Shown one piece after another: positions 34,650-45,153 of a stretch of 64,000 nucleotides of DNA. A program made the position numbers and the translations under genes. Each line of letters starts with the position of its first letter. Position 1 is the first letter of the stretch. The notes under the pieces were generated by a model. The model saw nothing but the letters and a program-made list of their open reading frames with translations, ran no database searches and was not told where the DNA came from. This DNA comes from Latilactobacillus sakei subsp. sakei DSM 20017 = JCM 1157 (GTDB lineage: Bacteria > Bacillota > Bacilli > Lactobacillales > Lactobacillaceae): assembly GCF_002370355.1 (NCBI RefSeq), contig NZ_AP017929.1:1364001-1428000 (forward strand), read 5' to 3'.

Positions 34650-37600
34650 TTGGCATTTGTGCAACTCCAGGTTAAGAGTACCTATACGCTCTTAGAAAGT
34701 ACCACTAAAATTACGGATTTAGTAACAGCCGCCAAAGCGCGTGGCTATCAGAGTTTAGCGTTAACGGATAAGAACGTTGTCTATGGGTTAGTTGATTTTT
34801 ATAAGGCTGCCAAAGCAGCCGATATTAAGCCGCTATTGGGGATCACGATTGAAGTCGGTGGACTTTTCCAAACTGACGAACGGTTTCCGTTGATTTTACT
34901 GGCCAAAAATTTAACGGGTTATCAAAATATTTTAAAAATTTCAACGAAAATTATGACGCAATCAGAATTAGTCCCATTTGAGGCGGTTCAATCACTATTG
35001 CAACAATTAGTGGTTATCACACCAAGTCAAGATGGCGAGTTAGTGCGCCTGTTATTGCAAAATGATGCAACGCCAGCACAGACCTATATTGAGCAGTTAA
35101 AGGCAGTTACCGACGCGGACAGTCTTTATCTAGGGATTAGTGCTAAACAAGCCGCTAGCCAACAGCGAGTGCCCCTGGGACAATTAAGTCAGCAAACGGC
35201 AGTACCGTTAGTTGCTTTAGGTGACGTGCGGTATTTAGAACCGGAAGACGCATTTGCGGTTCAAGTCCTACAACATATTAAAGCGGGTACGCAGGTCAAT
35301 CTCCAGACGCCGCAAGCGTCAGGCGGCTACTTTTTAGAAGATGCGCAGCAGGTAACGGCCGCCTTTGAAGCATTACAATTGGCAGAAGCCGTCGCTAATA
35401 CGCAAAAAATTGCGGCTCAATGTCAGGTGGATTTATCTTTCAAACGGGCGCAATTGCCTCAATTTGAAACGCCGGCAGGACAATCGGCCGCCGTTTATTT
35501 AAAGCAACAGAGTCAAGCGGGCTTACAAGCGCGGTTTAACAAGCAATCTATCCCAGAGGCGTATCAAACACGCTTGGATTATGAATTACAAGTGATCAAC
35601 GAAATGGGTTTTGCCGATTATTTCCTCATTGTCGCCGACGTGATGCAATACGCCCACCAGCAAAATATCATGACGGGTCCAGGGCGGGGGTCGGCTGCTG
35701 GCGCGCTAGTGGCATATGCGCTGCGGATTACAGATGTTGATCCAATTCGGTATCAATTACTATTTGAACGGTTCTTAAATCCCAACCGGGCCAATATGCC
35801 GGATATTGATTTGGATATTCCGGATAACCGCCGGGATGAGGTTTTAGATTACGTTTATCAAAAGTACGGTCAAAATCATATGGCCCAAATCATTACCTTT
35901 GGGACCTTGGCCGCTAAGATGGCGTTAAAAGATGTTGGCCGGGTCTTTGGCCTCAGTCAGTTTGAAATGAGTGCTTGGTCTAAGGCGATTCCAAATGTTT
36001 TAAAAATTACGCTCCAAGAAGCTTACGATCAGTCGCAAGCTTTGAAGAACCTCGTAGCAGATTCTCAACAAAATCGCTTACTATTTGAAACGGCGCAGCG
36101 AATTGAGGGCTTACCACGCCATTATTCAACCCATGCGGCGGGAATTGTGTTGAGCCAAGCGCCATTAACGGAAACCGTTGCGCTGCAAAGCGGTGGCGAT
36201 GAAATTGAGTTAACCCAACTACCAATGGGCAACGTTGAAGAATTAGGATTGTTGAAGATTGACTTCTTGGGTCTAAGAAACTTAGGGATTTTAGCGAATA
36301 TTGTTAAATTAGTCAGCCAACAAACAGGTCAGCCTTTTAATCCGCAAAATATTCCGTTAGATGATCCAGCAACGCTAGCGTTATTTCAACAAGGTGATAC
36401 AAACGGCATCTTTCAGTTCGAATCAACAGGGATTAAAAATGTTTTACGGCGCTTGAAACCGACTTCTTTTGAAGATATTGTCGCAACCGATGCGCTTTAT
36501 CGACCGGGGCCAATGGAAAATATCGATACATTTATCGATCGTAAAAGTGGCAAAGTGCCGGTGACCTATCCGGATGACTCGTTGGCTGAAATTTTACAAC
36601 CAACTTATGGCATCTTGGTGTATCAAGAACAAGTCATGCAGGCGGCTTCTAAGATGGGCGGTTTTACCTTAGGGGAAGCCGATATCTTACGGCGGGCAAT
36701 GAGTAAAAAGAAAAAAGTGGTGATTGATGCGAGTCGAACGAAGTTTATCGAAGGTGCACTGGCTTTAGGGCATACCGAACAAGCCGCGACAACGGTCTAC
36801 GACTATATCGAACAGTTTGCCAATTACGGTTTTAACCGATCGCACGCGGTCGCTTACAGTAAAATTGCCTTTTGGTTGGCTTATTTAAAAGTCCACCAGC
36901 CAGAAGCCTTTTTCGCAGCGGTTTTAAATGCCGTTTTAAATCAAGGAACAAAGACTAAAACGTATTTAGCGGAAGCAAAGAAGCGGCAACTATCAGTCTT
37001 ACCACCCGATATTAATCTCAGTCAGCGTTATTTTAAGGTGACAGATGCCGGGATTATTTTTGGATTATACAGCATCAAGGGTTTACGACGGGATTTTGTA
37101 GCGGCAATTTTGGATGAGCGCCAAACGGGTGGTCCGTTCAAATCTGTGTTACAGTTTCTACAACGACTAGCCGCGAAGTATCTCAAAAAAGAGGCGCTAG
37201 TGGCGTTGATTTACAGTGGGGCCTTTGATCAATTTAATCCCAACCGCAACGCACTTTTGATGAATCTCGATGATTTATTGGATAGTGTTAAGTTAGCTGG
37301 CGATAATATGTCGTTATTCGAAATTCTAGCACCCAAAGAAAAAACGGTGCCTAATTTGACGTTAACGGAGCGCTTGGATAAAGAAGCGGAGTACCTGGGG
37401 GCTTATCTTTCAGGGCATCCGGTAGAAAAGTATGAACGTGTCCGTCGGTACTATCACGTGCCGGAAGTTAGTGACTTAGCACCCAATCAAAATGTCCGAC
37501 TAGTCTTATTTGTCCGCCGAATTAAGGTGATTCGAACGAAAAAAGGCGAGCAAATGGCTTTTGTGACGGGACAAGATGCCACCGGCGAGATTAGTGTCAC

Positions 37601-37982
37601 GCTGTTTGCATCGGTTTATCGGCAAGTAGCAGATTGGCTGGCCAAAGAACAAGTGATTTTAGTCACAGGAAAGACGGAACAACGCCAAGAGTTGCAACTT
37701 ATCGGTAATCAGATTATGTTAGCGGAACAAGCGCAAAAAGGGTTGCCTAAGGCCACGCTTTATTTACGACTATCTGCGGATTTAACGCGTGAACAGCAAC
37801 AAAAAATGTACCAACTACTCGAAAAAAGTCGAGGGCCAATCCCGGTAATTCTCTATAATTCAGCAACGAAGAAGTCAATTCTTTTGAACGAACGCTATTG
37901 GATTGCGAACGATGAAAAATTAACGACGGCGCTTACAACCTTACTGGGGCCTACAAACGTTATTTTAAAGGGCTTTAGTTAG
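34650..37982 (+). CDS. dnaE: DNA polymerase III subunit alpha, DnaE type
   Basis: A 1110-residue replicative polymerase; in low-GC Gram-positives DnaE extends primers while PolC is the main enzyme. The polymerase motifs GPGRGSAAGALV and MPDIDLDIPD (catalytic aspartates, about residues 380-400) are intact, as are the tHhH and OB-fold regions near the C-terminus (about 950-1040). The N-terminal PHP domain has lost its metal ligands: the usual HxHxS becomes QLQVKS and the TDHG/TDDH region becomes TDKN. The start is TTG with AGAAGGGG 6 bases upstream. It is followed without terminator by pfkA, as in many lactobacilli. Confidence 0.96.
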   Translation: MAFVQLQVKSTYTLLESTTKITDLVTAAKARGYQSLALTDKNVVYGLVDFYKAAKAADIKPLLGITIEVGGLFQTDERFPLILLAKNLTGYQNILKISTKIMTQSELVPFEAVQSLLQQLVVITPSQDGELVRLLLQNDATPAQTYIEQLKAVTDADSLYLGISAKQAASQQRVPLGQLSQQTAVPLVALGDVRYLEPEDAFAVQVLQHIKAGTQVNLQTPQASGGYFLEDAQQVTAAFEALQLAEAVANTQKIAAQCQVDLSFKRAQLPQFETPAGQSAAVYLKQQSQAGLQARFNKQSIPEAYQTRLDYELQVINEMGFADYFLIVADVMQYAHQQNIMTGPGRGSAAGALVAYALRITDVDPIRYQLLFERFLNPNRANMPDIDLDIPDNRRDEVLDYVYQKYGQNHMAQIITFGTLAAKMALKDVGRVFGLSQFEMSAWSKAIPNVLKITLQEAYDQSQALKNLVADSQQNRLLFETAQRIEGLPRHYSTHAAGIVLSQAPLTETVALQSGGDEIELTQLPMGNVEELGLLKIDFLGLRNLGILANIVKLVSQQTGQPFNPQNIPLDDPATLALFQQGDTNGIFQFESTGIKNVLRRLKPTSFEDIVATDALYRPGPMENIDTFIDRKSGKVPVTYPDDSLAEILQPTYGILVYQEQVMQAASKMGGFTLGEADILRRAMSKKKKVVIDASRTKFIEGALALGHTEQAATTVYDYIEQFANYGFNRSHAVAYSKIAFWLAYLKVHQPEAFFAAVLNAVLNQGTKTKTYLAEAKKRQLSVLPPDINLSQRYFKVTDAGIIFGLYSIKGLRRDFVAAILDERQTGGPFKSVLQFLQRLAAKYLKKEALVALIYSGAFDQFNPNRNALLMNLDDLLDSVKLAGDNMSLFEILAPKEKTVPNLTLTERLDKEAEYLGAYLSGHPVEKYERVRRYYHVPEVSDLAPNQNVRLVLFVRRIKVIRTKKGEQMAFVTGQDATGEISVTLFASVYRQVADWLAKEQVILVTGKTEQRQELQLIGNQIMLAEQAQKGLPKATLYLRLSADLTREQQQKMYQLLEKSRGPIPVILYNSATKKSILLNERYWIANDEKLTTALTTLLGPTNVILKGFS

Positions 37983-38012
37983 TTTAGTTTTGAAAATAAG
38001 TTTGTTAAAAAC

Positions 38013-39074
<1,062 letters not shown>

Positions 39075-39156
39075 TATTTTATAGTTCTACCCAAAATTCG
39101 TTAAAATGACTGTAAAGTCTTTTAAAAAAACAGACATAAAAGGAGAGATTCCACTT

Positions 39157-40917
39157 ATGAAGAAAACCAAAATCGTAAGTACACTTGGACCCGCAAGTAA
39201 CAGTGTTGAAATCATCACAAAATTAATTGAAGCAGGTGCTAACGTATTCCGCTTTAACTTCTCTCATGGTGATCATGAAGAACATTTAAGCCGTATGAAT
39301 ATGGTTCGCGAAGCTGAAAAAGCTACAGGCAAAACTGTTGGTATCATGTTAGATACTAAGGGTGCTGAAATCCGGACAACTGTTCAACAAGGTAAGAAAT
39401 TTGAATTACACACTGGTGAAGTGGTACGTATTTCAATGGACGATACTCTTGAAGGAACACCTGAAAAAATTGCCGTTACTTACCCAGGTCTATACGACGA
39501 TACTCACGTTGGTGGCCACGTTTTAATCGATGATGGTTTAGTGGATCTTAAGATTATTGAAAAAGACGAAGCAAACAAAGAACTTGTTACTGAAGTTCAA
39601 AACGATGGTATGGTTGGCTCACGTAAAGGTGTTAACGCACCTGGTGTTTCAATCAACTTACCTGGTATCACAGAAAAAGATGCTAGTGACATCCGTTTTG
39701 GTTTAGATAACGATATCAACTTTATCGCTGCAAGTTTTGTTCGTAAACCTCAAGACGTTTTAGATATCCGTGAATTATTAGAAGAAAAACACATGGAACA
39801 TGTTCAAATCTTCCCTAAGATTGAATCACAAGAAGGTATCGACAACATTGACGATATCATGAAAGTTTCAGACGGTTTAATGATTGCTCGTGGTGACATG
39901 GGTGTTGAAATTCCATTTGAAAACGTTCCTTTCGTACAAAAGAACTTGATCAAGAAATGTAACGCTATTGGCAAACCAGTTATCACAGCTACACAAATGT
40001 TGGACTCAATGCAAGAAAACCCACGTCCTACACGTGCTGAAGTTAATGACGTTGCTAACGCTGTTATTGATGGTACTGACGCAACAATGCTTTCAGGTGA
40101 AAGTGCTAACGGTGACTACCCAGTAGAAGCTGTTGCAACAATGGCCCGCATTGATGAAAGAACAGAAAAATCATTAACAGACCGCGATGCATATGCATTG
40201 AAAGCATACAGCAAGACTAACTTGACAGAATCAATTGGCCAAGCTGTTGCACATACTGCACGTAACTTAGGTATCAAGACAATCGTTGCTGCTACAGAAT
40301 CAGGTTCTACAGCACGTATGATTTCTAAATACCGTCCACAAGCTGACATCTTAGCCGTTACATTCGACGAACGTACACGTCGTGGTTTAACAGTTAACTA
40401 TGGTGTATACCCAGTTATCGCTAAGAAACCTGCTAATACAGATGATATGTTCAACTTAGCTACACAAACAGCTCAAGAACATGGTTTTGCTAAAGAAGGC
40501 GACCTAATCTTGATCACTGCTGGTGTTCCTGTTGGCGAACGTGGCACAACAAACGTTATGAAGATCCAATTAATTGGTTCAAAATTAACACAAGGCCAAG
40601 GTGTTGGCGATGAAACAATCGTTGGCAAGGCTGTTGTTGCTTCAAACGCTAAAGAAGCAGCTGAAAAAGCTGTTGATGGTGGTATCTTAGTTGTTAAAGC
40701 AACTGACAAAGATTACTTACCAGCAATCGAAAAATCAAGTGCTATCGTTGTTGAAAACGGTGGTTTAACATCACACGCTGCTGTTGTTGGTATCGCTATG
40801 GGTATCCCAGTTGTTGTTGGTGCTAAAGACGCAACAGAAGCTATCAAAGATGGCGAAGTTGTTACTGTTGATTCACGTCGTGGTATTGTTTACCGCGGTG
40901 CAACAAACGCCCTTTAA
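39157..40917 (+). CDS. pyk: Pyruvate kinase
   Basis: A 586-residue enzyme that makes pyruvate and ATP from phosphoenolpyruvate. The start KKTKIVSTLGPASNS is diagnostic, the ADP/PEP site is IFPKIESQEGIDN (about residues 217-229) with MIARGDMGVE, and the substrate loop is ATQMLDSM. The last 110 residues are the extra PEP-utiliser-like domain seen in Bacillus and lactobacilli (GGLTSHAAVVGIAMG). ATG 39157 follows AGGAGA at 10 bases. Activation by fructose-1,6-bisphosphate is known for the family and links it to pfkA next door. Confidence 0.98.
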   Translation: MKKTKIVSTLGPASNSVEIITKLIEAGANVFRFNFSHGDHEEHLSRMNMVREAEKATGKTVGIMLDTKGAEIRTTVQQGKKFELHTGEVVRISMDDTLEGTPEKIAVTYPGLYDDTHVGGHVLIDDGLVDLKIIEKDEANKELVTEVQNDGMVGSRKGVNAPGVSINLPGITEKDASDIRFGLDNDINFIAASFVRKPQDVLDIRELLEEKHMEHVQIFPKIESQEGIDNIDDIMKVSDGLMIARGDMGVEIPFENVPFVQKNLIKKCNAIGKPVITATQMLDSMQENPRPTRAEVNDVANAVIDGTDATMLSGESANGDYPVEAVATMARIDERTEKSLTDRDAYALKAYSKTNLTESIGQAVAHTARNLGIKTIVAATESGSTARMISKYRPQADILAVTFDERTRRGLTVNYGVYPVIAKKPANTDDMFNLATQTAQEHGFAKEGDLILITAGVPVGERGTTNVMKIQLIGSKLTQGQGVGDETIVGKAVVASNAKEAAEKAVDGGILVVKATDKDYLPAIEKSSAIVVENGGLTSHAAVVGIAMGIPVVVGAKDATEAIKDGEVVTVDSRRGIVYRGATNAL

Positions 40918-40937
40918 TCAAACGTTGATTAAGAAAG

Positions 40938-40968
40938 AAAACACCCTCAAATTTTGAGGGTGTTTTTT
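40938..40968 (+). terminator. Terminator after pyk
   Basis: AAAACACCCTCAA and TTGAGGGTGTTTT pair perfectly, followed by Ts. Confidence 0.9.
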
Positions 40969-41029
40969 TATGCGCAAATCGCTTTTTACTTTGAAAATTT
41001 TGTTTTCTGAAATTACTTTCATGAAAATA

Positions 41030-41058
41030 CTGACAAGCCGCCTAATTATCGGTACAAT
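41030..41058 (+). promoter_or_regulatory. Promoter of the DUF441-cvfB operon
   Basis: CTGACA at 41030-41035 and TACAAT at 41053-41058, 17-base spacer. Confidence 0.65.
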
Positions 41059-41085
41059 GATAGGGAGACTTTATTGGAGGTTCAC

Positions 41086-41547
41086 ATGGAAAGTTGGTTA
41101 TTTTTAGCAGCGATTTTAATCGTTGCCTTATTAGCAAAAAATCAATCTTTAATCATTGCCACCGCAGTTGTTTTAGTCTTAAAGGCATTACCGATTTCTG
41201 AAAAAGTATTACCGGTTATCCAGTCTAAAGGGATTAATTGGGGCGTGACGGTCATTTCAGTGGCCATCTTAGTGCCAATTGCGACTGGTCAAATCGGTTT
41301 TAAAGAATTAATCAGTGCTTTTAAGACACCGGCAGGTTTTATTGCCGTTGGGTGTGGCGTGTTAGTCGCTGTTTTGTCGGCAAAGGGTGTTGGCTTGTTA
41401 GCCGCTAGTCCCGAAATGACAGTGGCGCTTGTATTTGGCACAATTATGGGAGTCGTTTTCCTTAAGGGGATTGCGGCTGGACCAGTGATTGCTGCAGGTA
41501 TCACCTACACCATTTTAACAATTTTCAATTTAGTACCAATCCATTAA
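41086..41547 (+). CDS. DUF441 family membrane protein
   Basis: A 153-residue protein with four or five hydrophobic segments and few charged residues. The start [20 protein letters not shown], the motif [15 protein letters not shown] (about residues 44-58) and the VPIATGQIG stretch are typical of the DUF441/YtwI family. Function is unknown. ATG 41086 is preceded by TGGAGG at 5 bases, with a good promoter about 30 bases further upstream. It sits 20 bases before cvfB and may be its operon partner. Confidence 0.85.
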   Translation: MESWLFLAAILIVALLAKNQSLIIATAVVLVLKALPISEKVLPVIQSKGINWGVTVISVAILVPIATGQIGFKELISAFKTPAGFIAVGCGVLVAVLSAKGVGLLAASPEMTVALVFGTIMGVVFLKGIAAGPVIAAGITYTILTIFNLVPIH

Positions 41548-41567
41548 GAAGAATAAAGAGGTTAACT

Positions 41568-42479
41568 ATGAACGAATTAATCGGACAAGTGATTACAGCA
41601 CTTGTAACAGATGAGAATGAAGAAGCGTACTTCGCCCAAAAAGACGGTGTGACGTTTGAATTAAAGAAAGACCATTTAGAAGAAGAATTAGCAATCGGGG
41701 CAACAGTCACTGGTTTTGCATACGAAAATTCAAGTCGGGAATTAGTTTTATCAACGGCTATTCCTAAATCACGTGTCGGCCACTTTGCTTTTGGTGAAGT
41801 TGTTGAAACACGTCGTGATCTTGGCGTTTTCGTTAATATCGGCTTACCTGATAAGGATATTGTGGTTTCACTTGATGTGTTACCAACAATTATGAAATTA
41901 TGGCCTAAGGTTGGCGATCGTTTGATGATTGCCATCGAAGTTGATCAAAAAGGTCGGATGTGGGGCCAATTAGCCGACGAAAATATCTTTAGAGCTATTT
42001 CTAAGGGTGCTAAACAAGAAATGAAGAACCAAGATATTGAAGGAACTGTTTATCGTTTGAAGATGGCAGGGACTTTCTTATTAACAGATGATTTCTACAT
42101 TGGCTTTATTCATCCTTCAGAACGTGAAGCAGAACCACGTCTTGGCCAACGGGTTAAGGGCCGAGTAATTGGTGTGCGTCCAGAAGGTAGTTTAAACGTT
42201 AGTTTGAAACCAAGAGCCTACGAAGAAATCGGTGATGATGCCGAAATGATTATGGCCGTCTTAAAACGTCAACCAGGCTACGCAATGCCATATACTGACC
42301 GCAGTAATCCAGAATTAATTAAGAGTTATTTTGGGATCAGTAAAGGGAGTTTCAAGCGTGCTTTAGGCCGGTTAATGAAGAATGGTTTCATCGTGCAAGA
42401 AGAAGGCGAAACAATTTTAACGGCTAAAGGCCAAAAAGATATTGAACCAATTGTTGATAACGATCAAGACCAAGATTAA
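41568..42479 (+). CDS. cvfB: S1-domain RNA-binding protein CvfB/YitL
   Basis: A 303-residue protein with three S1/OB-type domains and a C-terminal winged helix (about residues 235-295). The segment VGHFAFGEVVETRRDLGVFVNIGL, here at about 67-90, is the most typical S1 block; ADENIFRAISKG follows near 140. CvfB binds RNA and affects virulence-gene expression in Staphylococcus; a role in lactobacilli is not established. AGAGG precedes the ATG. It is followed by fur at 53 bases. Confidence 0.9.
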   Translation: MNELIGQVITALVTDENEEAYFAQKDGVTFELKKDHLEEELAIGATVTGFAYENSSRELVLSTAIPKSRVGHFAFGEVVETRRDLGVFVNIGLPDKDIVVSLDVLPTIMKLWPKVGDRLMIAIEVDQKGRMWGQLADENIFRAISKGAKQEMKNQDIEGTVYRLKMAGTFLLTDDFYIGFIHPSEREAEPRLGQRVKGRVIGVRPEGSLNVSLKPRAYEEIGDDAEMIMAVLKRQPGYAMPYTDRSNPELIKSYFGISKGSFKRALGRLMKNGFIVQEEGETILTAKGQKDIEPIVDNDQDQD

Positions 42480-42532
42480 TTTGAATTGACGACAGTAATG
42501 TCGTGATTTATTTAAAAAGGAAGTCTCTATTG

Positions 42533-43051
42533 ATGAGTAAGGCTGAGCAGTTAGAACAAATCAGAAAACAATTGCAAGAAGCGGGCTATAAATTGACTGC
42601 CCAACGAGAAGCAACCGTTGCGGTCATTTTAGAATGCTCACAGGCGCATTTAAGTGCCGAGCAAATCTTTATCAAGACTAAAGCCGAAGTGCCAGAGATT
42701 GGCTTAGCGACGGTTTACCGGACGTTAGAGATGTTAACTGAGTTACACGTTCTGAATAAGATTAGCTTTGTGGAAGATGGTGTGACGCATTATGATTTAT
42801 GCGAAGAAAATGCGAGTCAGCATTTCCACCATCATTTGTTATGCTTACAATGTGGGGCCATCGAAGAAATTCACGAGGACTTATTGGTAAGTGTCGAACA
42901 GACGGTTGCTGAGCGGTTTTCATTTGCGGTCTTAGATCACCGCTTAACCCTTCAAGGGATTTGTGCAAACTGTCAAGCTGTTAATTCGGCTAATGGTTTA
43001 CCGGCCAATCAGCTAGATCCAAGTAAGCAAGTGGATATTAGCCAATTGTAG
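42533..43051 (+). CDS. fur: Fur family metalloregulator
   Basis: A 172-residue regulator. The winged helix is in residues about 10-85 with AEVPEIGLATVYRTLEMLTEL. The metal/dimer domain has HYDLCEENASQHFHHHLLC, the structural zinc pairs CLQCG (about 106-110) and CANC (about 146-149). Such His-rich sites with CxxC pairs fit Fur, Zur or PerR. Position next to xerD matches fur in Bacillus, which favours iron-responsive Fur, but the ligand is inferred. ATG 42533 is preferred; a TTG directly before it is possible. The stop overlaps the xerD RBS. Confidence 0.85.
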   Translation: MSKAEQLEQIRKQLQEAGYKLTAQREATVAVILECSQAHLSAEQIFIKTKAEVPEIGLATVYRTLEMLTELHVLNKISFVEDGVTHYDLCEENASQHFHHHLLCLQCGAIEEIHEDLLVSVEQTVAERFSFAVLDHRLTLQGICANCQAVNSANGLPANQLDPSKQVDISQL

Positions 43052-43062
43052 GAGGGGTTTGT

Positions 43063-43947
43063 TTGGATGATTTAATTCAAGATTATTTACATTATCTGAA
43101 GATTGAACGCGGCCTTTCTGAAAATACGCGTCAGAGTTACCGGCAAGATTTGAAACAGTATCAGCAGTTTTTAGTGTCACAAAAATTGACGTCTTTTACA
43201 GAAGACCGATTTATTATTTTGGGTTTCTTACAGGCCCAAACGACGGCTAAAAAGGCGCAAAGCAGTATCACGCGTAGTATTTCGACATTGCGTAAATTCT
43301 ATCAATATTTAGCGCGTGAGGGACGTATTCAAAAAGATCCGATGCTACAGATTGATTCACCGAAGCAAGGTCGCCACTTACCGGCTGTTTTGTCATCAGA
43401 AGAGATCGAACGCTTGTTAAAGACCCCGGACACGAGTACACCATTAGGTCTGCGCGACCGGGCAATTCTTGAAGTCTTGTATGCGACTGGTTTGCGGGTT
43501 AGTGAACTGGTTCATCTGAAATTGACGGATTTACATTTATCTCTGGGGTTGATTCAGACCCTAGGTAAAGGGGATAAGGAACGAATTATTCCAATTGGCG
43601 ATGTTGCGGTGGACTGGATTAATCAATATCTAGAACGCAGCCGTAACCGGCTAACCAAGGGCAAGGATTCACCTTATTTGTTCGTTAATTTTCACGGGAA
43701 CGGGTTAACAAGACAAGGCATTTGGAAAAATTTAAAAGTCATTGTCCAAGCCGCAGGAATTGATAAAGATGTGACACCGCATACACTGCGGCATTCTTTT
43801 GCGACCGTTCTGCTTGAAAATGGTGCTGATTTACGGATTGTCCAGGAATTATTGGGCCATTCCGATATTTCAACTACCCAGATTTATACGCATATCAGTA
43901 AGAAACATCTCACGGAAGTTTATCAAAGAAGCCATCCGCGTGACTAA
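43063..43947 (+). CDS. xerD: Site-specific tyrosine recombinase XerD
   Basis: A 294-residue recombinase that resolves chromosome dimers at dif with its partner. The N-terminal SAM-like DNA-binding domain spans about residues 1-85. Catalytic residues are complete: Arg in ATGLRVSEL (about 150), Lys in LGKGDKERIIPI, HTLRHSF (about 244-250) and the tyrosine in STTQIYTHIS (about 276). The start is TTG, 5 bases after AGGAGGGG. Gene order fur-xerD is as in Bacillus. It is unlikely to be a phage integrase because no att or phage gene is near. Confidence 0.92.
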   Translation: MDDLIQDYLHYLKIERGLSENTRQSYRQDLKQYQQFLVSQKLTSFTEDRFIILGFLQAQTTAKKAQSSITRSISTLRKFYQYLAREGRIQKDPMLQIDSPKQGRHLPAVLSSEEIERLLKTPDTSTPLGLRDRAILEVLYATGLRVSELVHLKLTDLHLSLGLIQTLGKGDKERIIPIGDVAVDWINQYLERSRNRLTKGKDSPYLFVNFHGNGLTRQGIWKNLKVIVQAAGIDKDVTPHTLRHSFATVLLENGADLRIVQELLGHSDISTTQIYTHISKKHLTEVYQRSHPRD

Positions 43948-43953
43948 GCTGAT

Positions 43954-43982
43954 TTGTCGTGTTTTCTAATTTATGGTAGAGT
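43954..43982 (+). promoter_or_regulatory. Promoter of ribT-scpA-scpB-rluB
   Basis: TTGTCG at 43954-43959 and TAGAGT at 43977-43982, 17-base spacer, about 38 bases before ribT. Confidence 0.55.
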
Positions 43983-44020
43983 ATTGCTAACAGAACTTTG
44001 TTTGATCATTGGAGGTCAAC

Positions 44021-44389
44021 ATGTTATTTAAGTACAAGAATGATTATGAAAAAATTGCGATGGGCTTTTTATCGTTTATTCCAGATTTAAAAGAAGTAAG
44101 TCATGTACAGTCAGAACTTGCTTTTTACAATCAAGATGACCAACATGTCTTATACCTTTGGCAAAATGATGAAGGCGACTTCTCCGGCATCGTAGGAGTT
44201 GAGATTGGCACTGATTTTATTTTGGTGCGTCATATGTCGCTAAGTCCCGCTGAAAGAACTGATACTAATCTATTCCGGATCTTGAATGAACTGGCAGCAC
44301 TTTATCCTGATAACCGTGTCATGGGATCATTGGATACGGCGCCTTTAATTGCTAAATGGGAGCAACAGCAGACTAAAGAAATGGATTAA
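44021..44389 (+). CDS. ribT: RibT-like GNAT N-acetyltransferase
   Basis: A 122-residue protein close in form to Bacillus RibT, with start MLFKYKNDYEKIAMGFLSF and the acetyltransferase strand FILVRHMSLSPAERTD (about residues 70-85). The acetyl-CoA loop is degraded relative to typical GNAT enzymes (no clear RxxGxG), so activity is uncertain. In Bacillus ribT ends the riboflavin operon; here it stands before scpA. AGG-type RBS GGAGG is 5 bases before the ATG. Confidence 0.82.
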   Translation: MLFKYKNDYEKIAMGFLSFIPDLKEVSHVQSELAFYNQDDQHVLYLWQNDEGDFSGIVGVEIGTDFILVRHMSLSPAERTDTNLFRILNELAALYPDNRVMGSLDTAPLIAKWEQQQTKEMD

Positions 44390-44397
44390 TGTAACGC

Positions 44398-45153
44398 ATG
44401 ACTGAACAATTAACGTTAATTTTGACGGATTTTGAAGGACCATTAGACTTATTATTACATTTGATTAATCAGACTAAAATTGATATTTATGATATTCCAA
44501 TTGCTGAAATCACCACGCAATATCTAGACTACTTGCACCAGATGCAAGAACTGAAGTTAGATGTTGCGGGTGATTATTTAGTAATGGCAGCGACCTTGAT
44601 GAAAATCAAGAGTAAGCTACTCTTACCAGCGCCACCGGCAATGGCTGAAGCCTTAGAGGAAGATTATGTCGATCCTCGTCAGGAATTGGTAGACCAATTG
44701 TTGGCATACCAAGCTTTTCAAAAAATCGCGACGGTCTTACAAGAACGAGAATCTGAAAGACAATTGTTATTTGCGAAACCGGCAAGTGCTAATCCTGCCG
44801 AAAAAGTGGTCCCACTGGCGCGTGGCGTAATTAAGCCCCGTGATCTAGCGGCTGCTGTGTCTAAAATGTTGGTTGAGGCGACTGTTCAGCAACCTGATTT
44901 TAAGACAGTTCAAAATGATGAAATTACGATTGCTGAAAAGATGGATTGGATTATCGATCGCTTAAAGACGCGAGCAACAACAACTTTTGAACAGTTAGTT
45001 ATCAACCGTTTTGATCGCGAAGAAATCGTCACAACGTTTTTAGCCGTCTTAGAATTGATGAAAGAACGGCTAATTAATTGTGATCAAGCAGATTATGATG
45101 AACAGATATTAGTGACATTGAAAGAAGGTATTGCAGATGAACCATCTCGCTGA
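44398..45153 (+). CDS. scpA: Segregation and condensation protein ScpA
   Basis: A 251-residue kleisin that bridges SMC heads in the chromosome condensin complex. The N-terminal SMC-neck-binding part has the family motif FEGPLDLLLHLI (about residues 12-23) and KIDIYDIPIAEIT. The C-terminal winged helix (about 180-245) binds the other head. A Shine-Dalgarno sequence is weak, so coupling to ribT, 8 bases upstream, is likely. It overlaps scpB by 17 bases. Confidence 0.95.
   Translation: MTEQLTLILTDFEGPLDLLLHLINQTKIDIYDIPIAEITTQYLDYLHQMQELKLDVAGDYLVMAATLMKIKSKLLLPAPPAMAEALEEDYVDPRQELVDQLLAYQAFQKIATVLQERESERQLLFAKPASANPAEKVVPLARGVIKPRDLAAAVSKMLVEATVQQPDFKTVQNDEITIAEKMDWIIDRLKTRATTTFEQLVINRFDREEIVTTFLAVLELMKERLINCDQADYDEQILVTLKEGIADEPSR

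Noticed and set aside
43063-43947. Tyrosine recombinase as evidence of an integrated element
   Set aside because: Position beside fur and ribT-scpA, the XerD-type length and the lack of att sites or phage genes all indicate chromosomal XerD.
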